Source: JANNSO01 sp964485395
Lineage (GTDB): Bacteria > Spirochaetota > Spirochaetia > Treponematales > UBA12059
NCBI GenBank assembly: GCA_964485395.1
Contig: CAZAJF010000006.1
Location: forward strand, 62,001-126,000
DNA length: 64,000 bases
Reading direction: 5' to 3'
The translations under genes and the position numbers were made by a program. Below the pieces are notes generated by a model. The model was not told the DNA's origin and did no database searches. It worked only from the letters and a program-made list of their open reading frames with translations. Shown here piece by piece: positions 1 through 9,127 of the stretch (its first letter is position 1; the number at the start of each line of letters is the position of its first letter).

Positions 1-2174
1 ATTCCGCCCTGCTCTACAATGAAGACGTATTGTCCATGGATAGAGAAACGCTTTTGTCCGAATACTCGGGCGAACGTACGGGATTGGCCCTGAGCCCCAA
101 ACTCTTCAACGAGCGCCGTGGCATCAACCGCAAGACCAGCGGCCTCGAAGTTCGCCTGCGAAAAAAAAACGCTGAATCCGGTGCCGTGCACGACATGATC
201 GGCGAGGTAATCTCGTACGGGGAAGTATCTGCCGCCGGAACCTACGCTGAAAAAGGCGACGGGTCGCTGAAAGGATCCGTCGGCATAATCCGCGACGTAA
301 CCCTCCGCAGAAAATCCGAGGAAATGCTCCGCAAGCTGTACCAGGCGGTGGATCAACTATCGGTCTCCGTGTTCATCGTCAATCATCTTTTTGAAATTGA
401 GTACGTAAACCCGCTGTTTTTCATGCTTACGGGATTCACCCCTACCGAAGTCATAGGTACGAACATTTTCAAGTATCTCGCGGTACTGCCGGAAAAAGCC
501 GCCGAGATGCGCAAACAAATCCAGGACGGCTTGGACCTGCGGGACGAAGTCGTCGTACCCAAGCAAAACGACGGCCAATTCTGGGCCGAGATTTCAGTAT
601 CTCCCGTACGCTCGCCCTCGGGCATCATTTCCCATGCCATCGCCATCATCGACGATATAAGCTCCCGAAAGACAATGGAAGACCTATTGCGCAGCACGCG
701 ACTGGAAGCCGAGAACGCGACGCTCACAAAAACGAAATTTCTCTCCTCCATGACCCATGAGCTTAAAAACCCCATCACCGGAATCTTATCCGCGGCCAAT
801 CTCGTCAAGGCTCAGCCCGAGCAGATAGATCGACGCATGGACAGCATCATCGAGAACGCCCAGGCATTGCTCAGCATGCTCAGCGGCATCCTGGACTACG
901 TGCGTTCGGAAGGCGGAGAGGCGCGAACCCAGAAACTGGTTATTCCGCTCAAGCCGTTCGTGGAAAACTTATGCGCGCCATACATGCTCAAGGCCCGGAG
1001 TAAAGGCCTTTCGTTCCAGATCAAGGAAATCAGCGAAGGCAATATCGAAACCGATCCGGATCGGCTGCAACGCGCCTTGACGACTATCGTGGACAATGCC
1101 GTCAAGTTTACGGAATCCGGAACGATAGAAATCGCCGCGATAATCGAACGCGAGGAAATGAACGTACCGCATCTATCCTTTACGGTTCGGGACACGGGGG
1201 TCGGCATAATAAACTCCGAGAAGGAACAGGTTTTCATACCGTTCAGCCAGAGCCACAAAGGCGCCAGGCCGCATCCGCGCGGCGCAGGGATCGGATTGGC
1301 TCTTGCGAGGAACCTGGTGCGGACGCTGGGAGGCGAAATTCGGCTGGACAGCAAAGACGGCCAAGGATCGGTTTTTACCCTCATCGTTCCCGTAGGATCC
1401 CCGGTCTCCACTCAAAACGATTATAGTCCCAGTGCCTATGTGGTGCTTCTCGTGGACGACAACGAAATCAATCTCAAGTACCTGAGCACGCTGGTGCAAA
1501 ATTTCGGATACCGCGTATTAACCGCCAATGGAGCGAGCGAGGCTTTCCGGATTCTCGAGGATCGATATGTGGACGTGGCAATCCTTGATATACAAATGCC
1601 CGGATATTCCGGCATAGAGCTCGCAAAAGCCATACGCGCCTATGCAGGCTCCAGGTACTCCCCGAATATGCCCCTGTTTGCCATGACGGCTTTTAATCCG
1701 GAAGAAATGGAAGAGATGGGCGATACCGGCAAGCTCTTCCAGGAAGTTTTCGTAAAACCCGTGGATGTTCGCAAGCTTACGGTACAAATCGAGGAAGCCA
1801 TCATGCCGAGGGAAATAGTCCCCCTCGCGTTCATCAACGCGGCCTTTACCGGCCGGGATTTGGAACAGGTTGCTGCCATGGAAACCCTGGAGGAAACGGT
1901 TACGAAAGCGTGTACCGCGCTGCGAAACGTTTTAAAAGGCAACAACAGGGCGCGCATAGACGTCAAGGCTGAAACCGGAAAGATTATCCAAGTATTCAAT
2001 AGATTCGCCTATAATGGAGGGGTGGAACTTACCAAACTCTTTTTCGAGCATTACACCGATGAAGATCATTCAGTGCTCAACGGACTGATCAATCGGATAG
2101 AACGCATGGTGGTTTCGGTATGCGACAAGCGTAAAAATCAGAAAGGTCGAAAAAATGATCGCATTGATAGCTGA
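1..2174 (+). CDS. Hybrid sensor histidine kinase (5' end outside window)
   Basis: The reading frame is open to the first base of the window, so the N-terminus is missing; an internal TTG at 30 or ATG at 36 is unlikely to be the real start. Counting from 30, the protein shows the end of one PAS-like domain (to about 95), a second PAS domain (100-210), a HisKA domain with SMTHELKNP (His243), an HATPase domain (N box DNAVKFTESG, then DTGVGI and GAGIGLAL), and a receiver domain with VDDNEIN and phosphoacceptor in AILDIQMPG (about 519). A tail of about 130 residues has no recognised Hpt motif. No membrane helix is visible in the part present. It is a phosphorelay sensor and overlaps the next gene by 20 bases, so the pair is probably translationally coupled. 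Confidence 0.88.
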   Translation, partial: SALLYNEDVLSMDRETLLSEYSGERTGLALSPKLFNERRGINRKTSGLEVRLRKKNAESGAVHDMIGEVISYGEVSAAGTYAEKGDGSLKGSVGIIRDVTLRRKSEEMLRKLYQAVDQLSVSVFIVNHLFEIEYVNPLFFMLTGFTPTEVIGTNIFKYLAVLPEKAAEMRKQIQDGLDLRDEVVVPKQNDGQFWAEISVSPVRSPSGIISHAIAIIDDISSRKTMEDLLRSTRLEAENATLTKTKFLSSMTHELKNPITGILSAANLVKAQPEQIDRRMDSIIENAQALLSMLSGILDYVRSEGGEARTQKLVIPLKPFVENLCAPYMLKARSKGLSFQIKEISEGNIETDPDRLQRALTTIVDNAVKFTESGTIEIAAIIEREEMNVPHLSFTVRDTGVGIINSEKEQVFIPFSQSHKGARPHPRGAGIGLALARNLVRTLGGEIRLDSKDGQGSVFTLIVPVGSPVSTQNDYSPSAYVVLLVDDNEINLKYLSTLVQNFGYRVLTANGASEAFRILEDRYVDVAILDIQMPGYSGIELAKAIRAYAGSRYSPNMPLFAMTAFNPEEMEEMGDTGKLFQEVFVKPVDVRKLTVQIEEAIMPREIVPLAFINAAFTGRDLEQVAAMETLEETVTKACTALRNVLKGNNRARIDVKAETGKIIQVFNRFAYNGGVELTKLFFEHYTDEDHSVLNGLINRIERMVVSVCDKRKNQKGRKNDRIDS

Positions 2175-2520
2175 CGATGATGTTTTTAACCGCGAGTTGC
2201 TGAGCAGGATGCTAAAACGCCTGGGCTGGTTGGCCGATGAGGTTTCCGGCGGGAAAGCCGCGGTAAAGGCCTGCGAGGCCGCACGGTACGACGTCGTTCT
2301 TCTGGATCTGAACATGCCCGACATGAACGGACAGGAGGCCGCGCGCCGAATCCGATTATTGCAAGATCCTGCCGACGCAGAAGGCAAGGATTCAAAACCG
2401 CTCAGAATTATTGCCGTTACCGGGGCTGACAGTATTGATAAAAACATTCCTGGGCTTTTTGACAGTTTCCTGCAAAAGCCCTTTGTCTTGGCCGAACTGC
2501 AAGCTCAGCTAAATCAATAA
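2155..2520 (+). CDS. Single-domain response regulator (CheY-like)
   Basis: This 121-residue protein is only a receiver domain: an acidic pocket DDD near residues 7-9, phosphoacceptor Asp in LLDLNMP (about 51), Thr in AVTGAD, and Lys in LQKPF near the C-terminus. It has no output domain. Its start lies inside the 3' end of the hybrid kinase gene, which makes it the obvious partner: it could be a phosphate sink, an Hpt-less relay receiver, or act by protein contact. All residues needed for phosphorylation are present. What it contacts cannot be read from the sequence. Confidence 0.88.
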   Translation: MIALIADDDVFNRELLSRMLKRLGWLADEVSGGKAAVKACEAARYDVVLLDLNMPDMNGQEAARRIRLLQDPADAEGKDSKPLRIIAVTGADSIDKNIPGLFDSFLQKPFVLAELQAQLNQ

Positions 2521-2562
2521 GAGTAACACAGCCCCTATTTCTGTTGATTTATTCCGCGCCCC

Positions 2563-2591
2563 TTGACATTGTTTCTCGTTTTCTGTAGATT
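2563..2591 (+). promoter_or_regulatory. Sigma70-type promoter of the initiator tRNA
   Basis: TTGACA at 2563-2568, a 17-base spacer, and TAGATT at 2586-2591 put a start about 7-10 bases before the tRNA. Both boxes are close to consensus and the spacing is optimal. Confidence 0.75.
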
Positions 2592-2604
2592 ACTCATACA
2601 ACGA

Positions 2605-2677
2605 CGCAGGGTAGAGCAGTTGGCAGCTCGTCGGGCTCATAACCCGGAGGCCGTAGGTTCGAGTCCTACCCCTGCTA
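2605..2677 (+). tRNA. Initiator tRNA-Met (CAU)
   Basis: A full cloverleaf can be drawn. The acceptor CGCAGGG pairs with CCCTGC from position 2 on, leaving 1:72 unpaired, which is an initiator hallmark. The anticodon stem carries three G:C pairs around loop CTCATAA, another initiator feature, and the T arm is GTAGG-TTCGAGT-CCTAC. CCA is not encoded. A promoter precedes it and an intrinsic terminator follows. Its last bases and terminator recur at the right end of the AT-rich island. Confidence 0.93.
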
Positions 2678-2963
2678 GAAATAAAGAACCGATCCGAAAG
2701 GGTCGGTTCTTTATTGTTATAATACTAAAAAAATCCTAGAAACCTGGAATCAGTCCTTCTACAAAAAATCAAATACATAAGTAATTATCCAGTTTTTTCT
2801 AAATTCCTATTCGGTATTTTTTTAAGCTGGACTACATGTTTGCATGCACCGATACGGAGAAGCTCGTGAATTGAAAAGTGTTTTCAGGCTATGCCTGGAT
2901 TTGATGTGATCATACGCCGCATGTAATCACGCGCTGAACTTGGGCCTTCTATCGTGTGAAGGT
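2661..2963. repeat. Left copy of ~300-bp direct repeat bounding the island
   Basis: The copy starts with the last bases of tRNA-fMet (GAGTCCTACCC), includes the terminator, and runs with about 90 percent identity by eye to GTGTGAAGGT, where similarity to the right copy (27697-27998) stops. The final part (CTTCTATCGTGTGAAGGT) resembles the complement of the tRNA-Val anticodon arm. It marks the left junction of the AT-rich island. Confidence 0.88.
2683..2716 (+). terminator. Intrinsic terminator of tRNA-fMet
   Basis: AAAGAACCGATCC and GGGTCGGTTCTTT form a 13-pair stem (one G:T) around a GAAA loop, followed by TTATTGTT. A near-identical copy at 27724-27752 belongs to the right direct repeat. 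Confidence 0.85.
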
Positions 2964-3109
2964 AAGTATATACCCTATATTTAGTTATATTCATTTTTCG
3001 GCTTTTTCCGACATCTTACCGTGTTAACAAATTATGGTAATCTTTTTTCCGTTGTTCTTATATTCAATTTTTTCTATTTTCTGATTTTTTCTTACATTTG
3101 CTCTCATTC

Positions 3110-3678
3110 CACATCACAAAATCAGGTATAGTGGCCACCAATGTCAAGACAGCCTTAACCGCCAAATCCTTATAAACCACAATCGGACATTTTGTAGTGT
3201 AGTGTTCAATATGCATCACTTTCCTGCAATGCCGTGTAGTACCATGCCGATCTACTGATATTTAGCCGTTCGCATTGCTCGCAATTGGGAGTGTCATGGC
3301 TTGAGCGTAGATCATTCGTCGACGCTGCTGGAATTGGTAATACCTTATTATTTTTTAAGCCAGTCGATCTTTACCGTGTGAAGCACAATTGTCTGAATGA
3401 GTTCATCTCTATCTTATTCAACTGCCTTGTCATGATTTGGCGCAGCGGTTGCAAATATATCTGAGCCGGTTTTCAAAGGCTGCTTTTCCCATTTGCCTAC
3501 AAAGTCGGGATGAGCCTTAAACTGTTCTATGATTTAAAAAATGGTCTTGTCGTCCTTTATAGCTACAAGCACAATCTTGAATTTCTGCTCTTTGTTCCAG
3601 TAACCTTTTTTTTCACTCATACGGCGCCACTTAGAGGGCAGCTGCCACTATAGTATACTGTCCAGTTCACAGGGTCCA
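3110..3678 (-). pseudogene. IS3-family element remnant (OrfA plus start of OrfB)
   Basis: Reading the minus strand from 3620 gives MSEKKGYWNKEQKFKIVLVA followed by KDDKTI and, after a stop, EQFKAHP, KWEKQ and IDWLKK. This is the HTH and leucine-zipper pattern of IS3-type OrfA, with several in-frame stops. Farther on, in two frames, come RRMIYAQAMTLPIASN and ERLNISRSAWYY, typical of the start of OrfB. The rest of OrfB, including the DDE core, is gone. A possible terminal repeat reads inward from 3678 (TGGACCCTGTGAACTGGACA), with a weaker partner near 3120-3160. The element is dead and internally deleted; exact ends are uncertain. Confidence 0.7.
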
Positions 3679-4208
3679 TTATATGGCGCTTGAAATCATT
3701 TCCTTTTATCGAGGAGAAATCGGTAAAACAAAAATTGTTCAGCTTAGTCAGTATAAGACATAGATTAAAGGAATTGGCATTGTTTTTTGTTTTCGATTAA
3801 AACTGTCTTTCCAATTTCTACTTTCAAATCCGCTCTTGCCAATTCCTCATTTCTGTTTCATACTTTTCTTATCCCTTTCCAGAAAGGAAGCAGTAGAGCA
3901 GTAGAATCAACACCTCGTTCCAAGATAGCAATGAAGCTCGAAGCGTTGCAAGTCAAAGCCGTAAAACTCAATGCAGAGCGTCTTGAACTTACGAAATTTG
4001 TACAAGTAAAAGAGAGGAAAGCCTCGGTTCCTGCAATGAAGGTTGAAGTCAAGAAACGGTTTTGTCATAGCACCAAAAAACTAGGTTAAGTGCTCAGATA
4101 CATCTCTATAGTCATTTGCTGTAGAGGCGGTTTAGGTATCAAATGGATAACTATACTTATAAAAAGAGCGTTCAAGTAATCACAGCGTAATTTCAAAGGA
4201 GATTAAAC
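3679..4208. other. Gap without a recognisable gene
   Basis: A lysine-rich open frame at 3787-4089 lies here, but it has no convincing ribosome site and no recognisable motif, so I do not call it. The last bases hold the AAAGGAG site of the next gene. Confidence 0.5.
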
Positions 4209-5471
4209 ATGAATTCATTGAAATTTGAGACCTACTTCATGATGGAGCAGTATGTAAAAGAAAAGGTTGGCTTTTCCCCAAGTGCTGGTAAACCATTATT
4301 GGTTGCTAAAGAGTTTCTAAAGCAATACAAAGACTATCTTGCCTGGAAAAAGTTTCCGCCCTTAACCGAGGCTGAAATTTCGGTTGCACATAATCCCCGC
4401 TATGTGCATGGAATATTAGATTGTTCGATTGCAAACGGATTCAGCAACACTCTTGAATCGGTCGCAAAATCGTTACCATACACTACTGGCAGTTTCTATT
4501 ATGCATCGTTATCTGCTCTAAAAAACAATTCAGTGACCATCTCGCTTACCTCTGGTTTTCATCATGCCTGTTATAATAATAGTGGTGGCTTCTGTACCTT
4601 CAATGCGCTCATGATCGCGTCAATTCTGCTTAAAAACAAAGGATTGCTTAAGAAAGAAGGTGTTGGAATCATTGATTTCGACATGCACTATGGCAATGGA
4701 ACCGATGACATCATAAAGGAACTAAAAATCAGCTATGTTAAGCATCTTGGCACTGCAGATATAACGATCAAAGATGATGCTATTGATGAACCCGATCTGT
4801 TAAAAAAACTTGAACCACTTAAGAAATGTGACATTTTATTTTATCAAGCAGGTGCGGATATTCATATTGACGATCCACTTGGCGGGAAACTGACAACCGA
4901 GCAAATGAAACAGAGAGATAGGCTTATATTCCAATTTGCCAAAGATAATCAACTGCCTTTAGTGTGGAACCTTGCTGGCGGTTATCAAAAGCCTATTGAA
5001 ATTGTGATACAGCTACATGTGAACACTCTGAAAGAGTGTATAAATGTTTTTGAAGAGGGTCTCAGTAGGAATGGGACAATATCCTTAATTCAAGCTTCCA
5101 AGGTAAAAAAACAATTAGAACAATCATTCCCGCTAATAATCAGACTATTTCCCCCAAACATAATCTATATTGAGCCAACAGGATTTCTAGCGACTGAAAA
5201 TTTAGAAGTCCTTGATGATAAACTTATGCGAATAGATAATATCGAAAACTCAAATATTATTTTCAGCTTCAAAAATTTAAAATCTACGAGATCAAGTACA
5301 ACTTGGGGATATCTATTTGACCTTACTAAGAACTTAGAGAAACGAAAAAAGAAGTTAATTCTTTGTGATATATTCCCATACCAATTAGAAGTAATAAAAA
5401 TGTTTGGATTTGAGTCAAAATTTGAAATTCATAATACTTGCAAAGAAGCAATAGAGGCAATAAATGGGTAG
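4209..5471 (+). CDS. HDAC-fold deacetylase with STAS-like C-terminal domain
   Basis: 420 residues, preceded by AAAGGAG. Residues 1-285 are a histone deacetylase/AcuC-type arginase-fold enzyme: GFHHACY (about 116), IDFDMHYGNGT (155-165) with the Asp and His zinc ligands, QAGADIHIDDPLGG (212-225) with the third ligand, and catalytic Tyr in LAGGY (about 259). All catalytic residues are present, so hydrolysis of an acyl-amide is likely; the substrate is unknown. Residues 290-420 do not belong to the HDAC fold. Their pattern, ending LILCDIFPYQLEVIKMFGF and then a final helix, resembles a STAS domain. The next gene starts inside its last codons. The third HDAC gene (11775) is its closest paralogue but lacks this tail. 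Confidence 0.85.
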   Translation: MNSLKFETYFMMEQYVKEKVGFSPSAGKPLLVAKEFLKQYKDYLAWKKFPPLTEAEISVAHNPRYVHGILDCSIANGFSNTLESVAKSLPYTTGSFYYASLSALKNNSVTISLTSGFHHACYNNSGGFCTFNALMIASILLKNKGLLKKEGVGIIDFDMHYGNGTDDIIKELKISYVKHLGTADITIKDDAIDEPDLLKKLEPLKKCDILFYQAGADIHIDDPLGGKLTTEQMKQRDRLIFQFAKDNQLPLVWNLAGGYQKPIEIVIQLHVNTLKECINVFEEGLSRNGTISLIQASKVKKQLEQSFPLIIRLFPPNIIYIEPTGFLATENLEVLDDKLMRIDNIENSNIIFSFKNLKSTRSSTTWGYLFDLTKNLEKRKKKLILCDIFPYQLEVIKMFGFESKFEIHNTCKEAIEAING

Positions 5472-5706
5472 TTTAAATCATGTCAATTTAAAGGAATTAC
5501 CACATACCGCTTTGGTAGAAATCGAGTACAGTGATCCAGTATTTACTGACAAAAAATTATTGAAGCTCATTGAAACAGATTCCATGGGTTCAACTTATGA
5601 ATCTAATAACGGAGACAAGTCACATCCGGGCTGGCTCTGTCCTGTTTTCTTTTGGAATTTTCAAAAATCTCCAGAACTACTTGATGCAAGAATGGCAAAA
5701 GTATAA
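5464..5706 (+). CDS. Small WLCPV-motif protein, copy 1 (short form)
   Basis: 80 residues; its ATG overlaps the end of the HDAC gene and its stop overlaps the next ATG (TAATG), so it sits inside a coupled operon. The core GSTY...GWLCPVFFWNF...SPE is shared with the proteins at 21059 and 24643. The family resembles what I remember as DUF6717, with unknown function; that assignment is from memory and unverified. This copy lacks the N-terminal half seen in the other two and may be a shortened but expressed form. Confidence 0.65.
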   Translation: MGSLNHVNLKELPHTALVEIEYSDPVFTDKKLLKLIETDSMGSTYESNNGDKSHPGWLCPVFFWNFQKSPELLDARMAKV

Positions 5707-6512
5707 TGAAAATATTATTCTCAAGTGACTTACATGGCGAAATAGATGCATATAAGAAATTTTCCAAACTTCTAAAATCGTATGACTGTGGTGTTTTAGC
5801 TGGGGACTTGATGGATGAAATGATCTCGCTAAGAGATGCGGAAAGCTATGGGTTAATAAATCCAGAAGAGCCGGAAGAATTACTTGGGGCAGAGGAAAAT
5901 GACTTAGATGTATTCACTAAGCGATATCATGACTCATTGCACGACGTAAACTCCGTAAATAGAAAAGGGTTGGAAATAAAGAAAAATATAATAATTGATA
6001 TTTTAAATCACTCAAAAAAACCCATATTTTATATAACTGGAAATCACGATATTGCGAATTGGATAGATCAAGGGAATTTATTAAATATTGAGTTAAAAAA
6101 AGTAATATTTATGAATACATCCTTTGTTGGATACAGCCCTACTAACCTTAGATCACCTGAATCAGAACAACGATCCTTTCTTGCAAATCTTATTCCATTA
6201 GTGGATAAAAATACAATATTGGTTTCCCATTCACCTCCATATGGGATTTTAGATACAAATATGTCAAACGAGAACATCGGCAGCAGAGCACTAAGGGATT
6301 TTATTAAACAAACCAATCCAATGATAAATTTATTTGGCCATGTGCATGAAAGATTCGGACGCACCGGGAACTTTATTAACGGCAGTTGGTTTTTAAGCAA
6401 AAAATTCGTCTCAATCAATACAACTACAAGTAGGATAAGATATATAAATGCAAATAATATATTTTTCAACAATAACATTACTAATAAAAATGCCACAAAG
6501 AAAAGATCATGA
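5706..6512 (+). CDS. Calcineurin-like metallophosphoesterase, subfamily A
   Basis: 268 residues with the full metallophosphoesterase motif set: SSDLHGE (6-12), AGDLMDE (about 35), TGNHDIANW (about 114), VSHSPPYG (about 176) and FGHVHERFGR (about 215). It should bind two metal ions and cleave phosphate esters; the substrate is unknown. The insert between motifs 2 and 3 (acidic, then NRKGLEIK) closely matches the gene at 22703, so these two are recent paralogues; 18224 is a more distant one. It is coupled on both sides (TAATG upstream, ATGA downstream). The C-terminus is basic and low-complexity. Confidence 0.85.
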   Translation: MKILFSSDLHGEIDAYKKFSKLLKSYDCGVLAGDLMDEMISLRDAESYGLINPEEPEELLGAEENDLDVFTKRYHDSLHDVNSVNRKGLEIKKNIIIDILNHSKKPIFYITGNHDIANWIDQGNLLNIELKKVIFMNTSFVGYSPTNLRSPESEQRSFLANLIPLVDKNTILVSHSPPYGILDTNMSNENIGSRALRDFIKQTNPMINLFGHVHERFGRTGNFINGSWFLSKKFVSINTTTSRIRYINANNIFFNNNITNKNATKKRS

Positions 6513-6721
6513 TAATTTGTAAAAATCGACAAAACCACATGCCCCTCCGGGAAATTAACCAGTCATCTTTCCAAGACATAGTATCAAATATATATAGGCA
6601 TTGCAGCGATACTATTACAAAGGAAGCATTATACGAAACCTTAAAAGATAAAGTCAAAATTGATCTAATAATATGGAGGTCAAACATTTATGAAACAAAA
6701 CAAAGCTTTCTATTTCCATGA
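6509..6721 (+). CDS. Small coupled hypothetical protein
   Basis: 70 residues starting in an ATGA overlap with the phosphoesterase and running 32 bases into the next HDAC gene. No known motif; mixed charge, helix-rich in appearance. Its position between two enzyme genes and the double overlap argue that it is translated, or that its translation feeds the ribosome site of the HDAC gene (GGAGG at about 6674). It could be a small regulatory subunit or only a coupling ORF. Confidence 0.45.
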   Translation: MIICKNRQNHMPLREINQSSFQDIVSNIYRHCSDTITKEALYETLKDKVKIDLIIWRSNIYETKQSFLFP

Positions 6722-7694
6722 AGAAGTATTCAGTTTATCGATACCAGAAGAAAAAATTGAGTTTATTGGTCGATCTCTTCCGCATTTTCGAAACATTGCC
6801 CATCAGCTCTCAAAAAACTATACCATGCATAATCTTAGTCTTAGACGTGAAAATATTTCCGAATATCTAAGAGTACACAGTAAAGATTATCTTGATTCTA
6901 TACTTATGAAGCAAGCTGGTGAGAATGTATCACTAAAAATAAACTGCGAATGTTCAGGTCTGGAATACGCCATTCCCGGATTTGAATATACCCTCGGTGG
7001 TTTATATCAAGCCATAGATTTTGTCAAACAAGATTACAACAGCAGAGTATTTTGTTCAACACTACCCGGACACCATTCATATGCAGATCATGGACATGGG
7101 TACTGTTTATTAAACCCAATGTCCGTCGCTGTTAGAAAAGCACAACAGGAGGGTTTTAAGAATATCCTAATCATTGATTGGGATTTACATCATGGCGATG
7201 GAACGCAAAGTATTTTTGCCTATGATAATTCTGTATATCAGATTAGTATCCATAGTGCCATAGACTTGTATATGAGCATGATGCGAATCTGGGAGCAAGG
7301 AACCACAGAGTTTGCACAAAGCATCGGGCATTGCAATATTCCTGTTCTTGATGCTTTGTATGATGAAAAGTTTATTAAAGAAGTTGAGTTCAAGGGGGAG
7401 TATTATAGAGCAGATAGTTGCAAGGAGCAATTTTCCAAAAAACTTAATAATTTGCCATTTAAGCCAGAATTGATTTTTATTTTCTCAGGCTTTGATTCAC
7501 ATATTGATGATTGTGGTAAAAATATCACCGACTGGACTGATTTTGATTATGAATTGCTGACAAAGGCTGTTGTAGATATCGCTAAAAAGCATAACTGTCC
7601 TATAATTTCGACCACAGGCGGAGGATATAATGTCGCATCAAGCCTAAGTGCCGCAAAGCACCATATTAATACCTTAATGAACTATAAGGCGTAA
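6690..7694 (+). CDS. HDAC-fold deacetylase (class II-like), second copy
   Basis: 334 residues with a GGAGG site before the ATG. Canonical motifs: LPGHHSYADHGHGYCLLNP (catalytic His pair), IDWDLHHGDGTQ (zinc Asp/His), SGFDSHIDD (third ligand) and TTGGGY (Tyr). It is closer to classical bacterial HDAC/AcuC/acetylpolyamine-hydrolase types than the copies at 4209 and 11775, so it is an older or separately acquired relative. It lacks a signal peptide and is presumably cytoplasmic. Likely substrates are acetyl-lysine, an acetylated amine or another acyl-amide; none can be chosen from sequence. It ends the coupled operon 4209-7694. Confidence 0.88.
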   Translation: MKQNKAFYFHEEVFSLSIPEEKIEFIGRSLPHFRNIAHQLSKNYTMHNLSLRRENISEYLRVHSKDYLDSILMKQAGENVSLKINCECSGLEYAIPGFEYTLGGLYQAIDFVKQDYNSRVFCSTLPGHHSYADHGHGYCLLNPMSVAVRKAQQEGFKNILIIDWDLHHGDGTQSIFAYDNSVYQISIHSAIDLYMSMMRIWEQGTTEFAQSIGHCNIPVLDALYDEKFIKEVEFKGEYYRADSCKEQFSKKLNNLPFKPELIFIFSGFDSHIDDCGKNITDWTDFDYELLTKAVVDIAKKHNCPIISTTGGGYNVASSLSAAKHHINTLMNYKA

Positions 7695-7790
7695 TGGCGT
7701 TATTTAAGCTTATTAGAATGATTTATTGCGAACACTAAACAAACAACGACAGTAAATTAGTTTTGAACAAATATCTATAAGGGAGATGTC

Positions 7791-8864
7791 ATGGATAGAA
7801 TAAGTGGGTGTATTTTTGGAGGTGCTGTAGGTGATGCTTTAGGCGCACCTCTTGAATTTTATAAAAAATATGACATCTCCACACTTTTCGGCATTGATAA
7901 AGTAATTAAGAATATATTAGTAAAGCACCCTCAATTAGAAATTACCGATGATACTCAGATGTCGTTATATACCATGGAAGGCTTAAATAGAGATTATTCT
8001 ATTAAAAATATGCTGCATTCCTACCATAGATGGCTAGTAACCCAAAAGCACATTTTTAATCAGACTGAGAATTCAATCTATAACAATCTATCAACAGAGG
8101 AAATAGCTAAGATAATATCAAATAGTAGTTTGATTAAATCTAAAAAACTATACAAAATTCGTTCTCCCGGAAACACCTGTTTAGAGGCACTATCGACTGG
8201 CAGGATTCAAACAGTTGAATTGATATTAAATGATAGTAAAGGTTGCGGGGGTGTGATGCGAGTTGCACCAGTCGGTTTCTTTTTTAATGATGCAAATTCG
8301 GTATACATAAACGCTTGCGATATTGCTTTATTAACACATGGACATCCTTCTGGATATATACCCGCTGGTATTTTAGCAACTATTATTTATTATATTAATA
8401 ACAATGAATCTTTGGTGGGGAGCATCACAAAAGCTATGGATATAGCCTACACGCACAATGGAGATGAAACCAAAGAATCTTTTTATTGCATTACTAGTGC
8501 GATAAAACTAGCACTTAAGGGTAAAGTTAATTCAAGGGAAACTGAAGATTCCATTAGATCGGTATATTCAGAAAACAATGCAAAGTATTATACTCCAAAA
8601 TCAAGAGGAATTGGATGGATTGCTCCTGAAGCCTTAGCATACGCGATATATTGTTCGTTAATTTATAATGGCGATTTTTTAAACTCTATCGAAACTGCAA
8701 TCAATCATTCAGGAGACAGCGATAGTATTGGTGCTATATGTGGAAATATATTAGGGGCATACTTGGGACGAGAGAATATTAATTGTGAACATATAATAAA
8801 TGTCATTGATGAAAAGGACATTATAGAATCCTCAATCAAACTATTTAAGCAAGAATTAAAATAA
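7791..8864 (+). CDS. ADP-ribosylglycohydrolase (DraG/ARH family)
   Basis: 357 residues, with AGGGAGATGTC before the ATG. Family signatures are complete: GCIFGGAVGDALGAPLE near the start, TDDTQM for one metal site, GCGGVMRVAPVGFF in the middle, and NHSGDSDSIGAICG near the C-terminus for the second site. The enzyme should remove ADP-ribose from a protein or from O-acetyl-ADP-ribose using Mg or Mn. No matching ADP-ribosyltransferase is visible in the window; the Sir2 protein 2.2 kb downstream would make O-acetyl-ADP-ribose, a plausible substrate (inference). Confidence 0.9.
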   Translation: MDRISGCIFGGAVGDALGAPLEFYKKYDISTLFGIDKVIKNILVKHPQLEITDDTQMSLYTMEGLNRDYSIKNMLHSYHRWLVTQKHIFNQTENSIYNNLSTEEIAKIISNSSLIKSKKLYKIRSPGNTCLEALSTGRIQTVELILNDSKGCGGVMRVAPVGFFFNDANSVYINACDIALLTHGHPSGYIPAGILATIIYYINNNESLVGSITKAMDIAYTHNGDETKESFYCITSAIKLALKGKVNSRETEDSIRSVYSENNAKYYTPKSRGIGWIAPEALAYAIYCSLIYNGDFLNSIETAINHSGDSDSIGAICGNILGAYLGRENINCEHIINVIDEKDIIESSIKLFKQELK

Positions 8865-8978
8865 TCCCGTATAATATGATTGGCAACTGGAAATGTTTGA
8901 TTGATATCAGTTTTATTTATAATTTTCTACTGGAAGATTTATAATCGAATGGTTTGATATAATTCACAGGAGATTAAA

Positions 8979-9065
8979 ATGACTAAATCCTTTAGACTCG
9001 TAAAAATCAAGAATACCAGGGGGCAATCTACAAGTAAATTAACTCTATCTGAAAGCATTGAATAG
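8979..9065 (+). pseudogene. Truncated copy of the 9950 gene
   Basis: A good AGGAG site precedes an ATG whose first residues, MTKSFRLVKIKN, nearly match MAKSFKLVKIKK of the intact gene at 9950. After 28 codons the frame stops and similarity is lost. It is most likely the 5' stub of a duplicated gene. The bases up to 9127 contain short open pieces in different frames that look like decayed coding sequence. Confidence 0.5.
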
Positions 9066-9127
9066 AGAAATAGGTGTAGAAGGACCAAAAGGGAGAACAT
9101 CCTAACCAATTCGGAGGTGGAAGACTA

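Noticed and set aside
3787..4089. Lysine-rich 100-codon ORF before the first HDAC gene
   Set aside because: No ribosome site, no motif, and base pattern like the surrounding decayed sequence.
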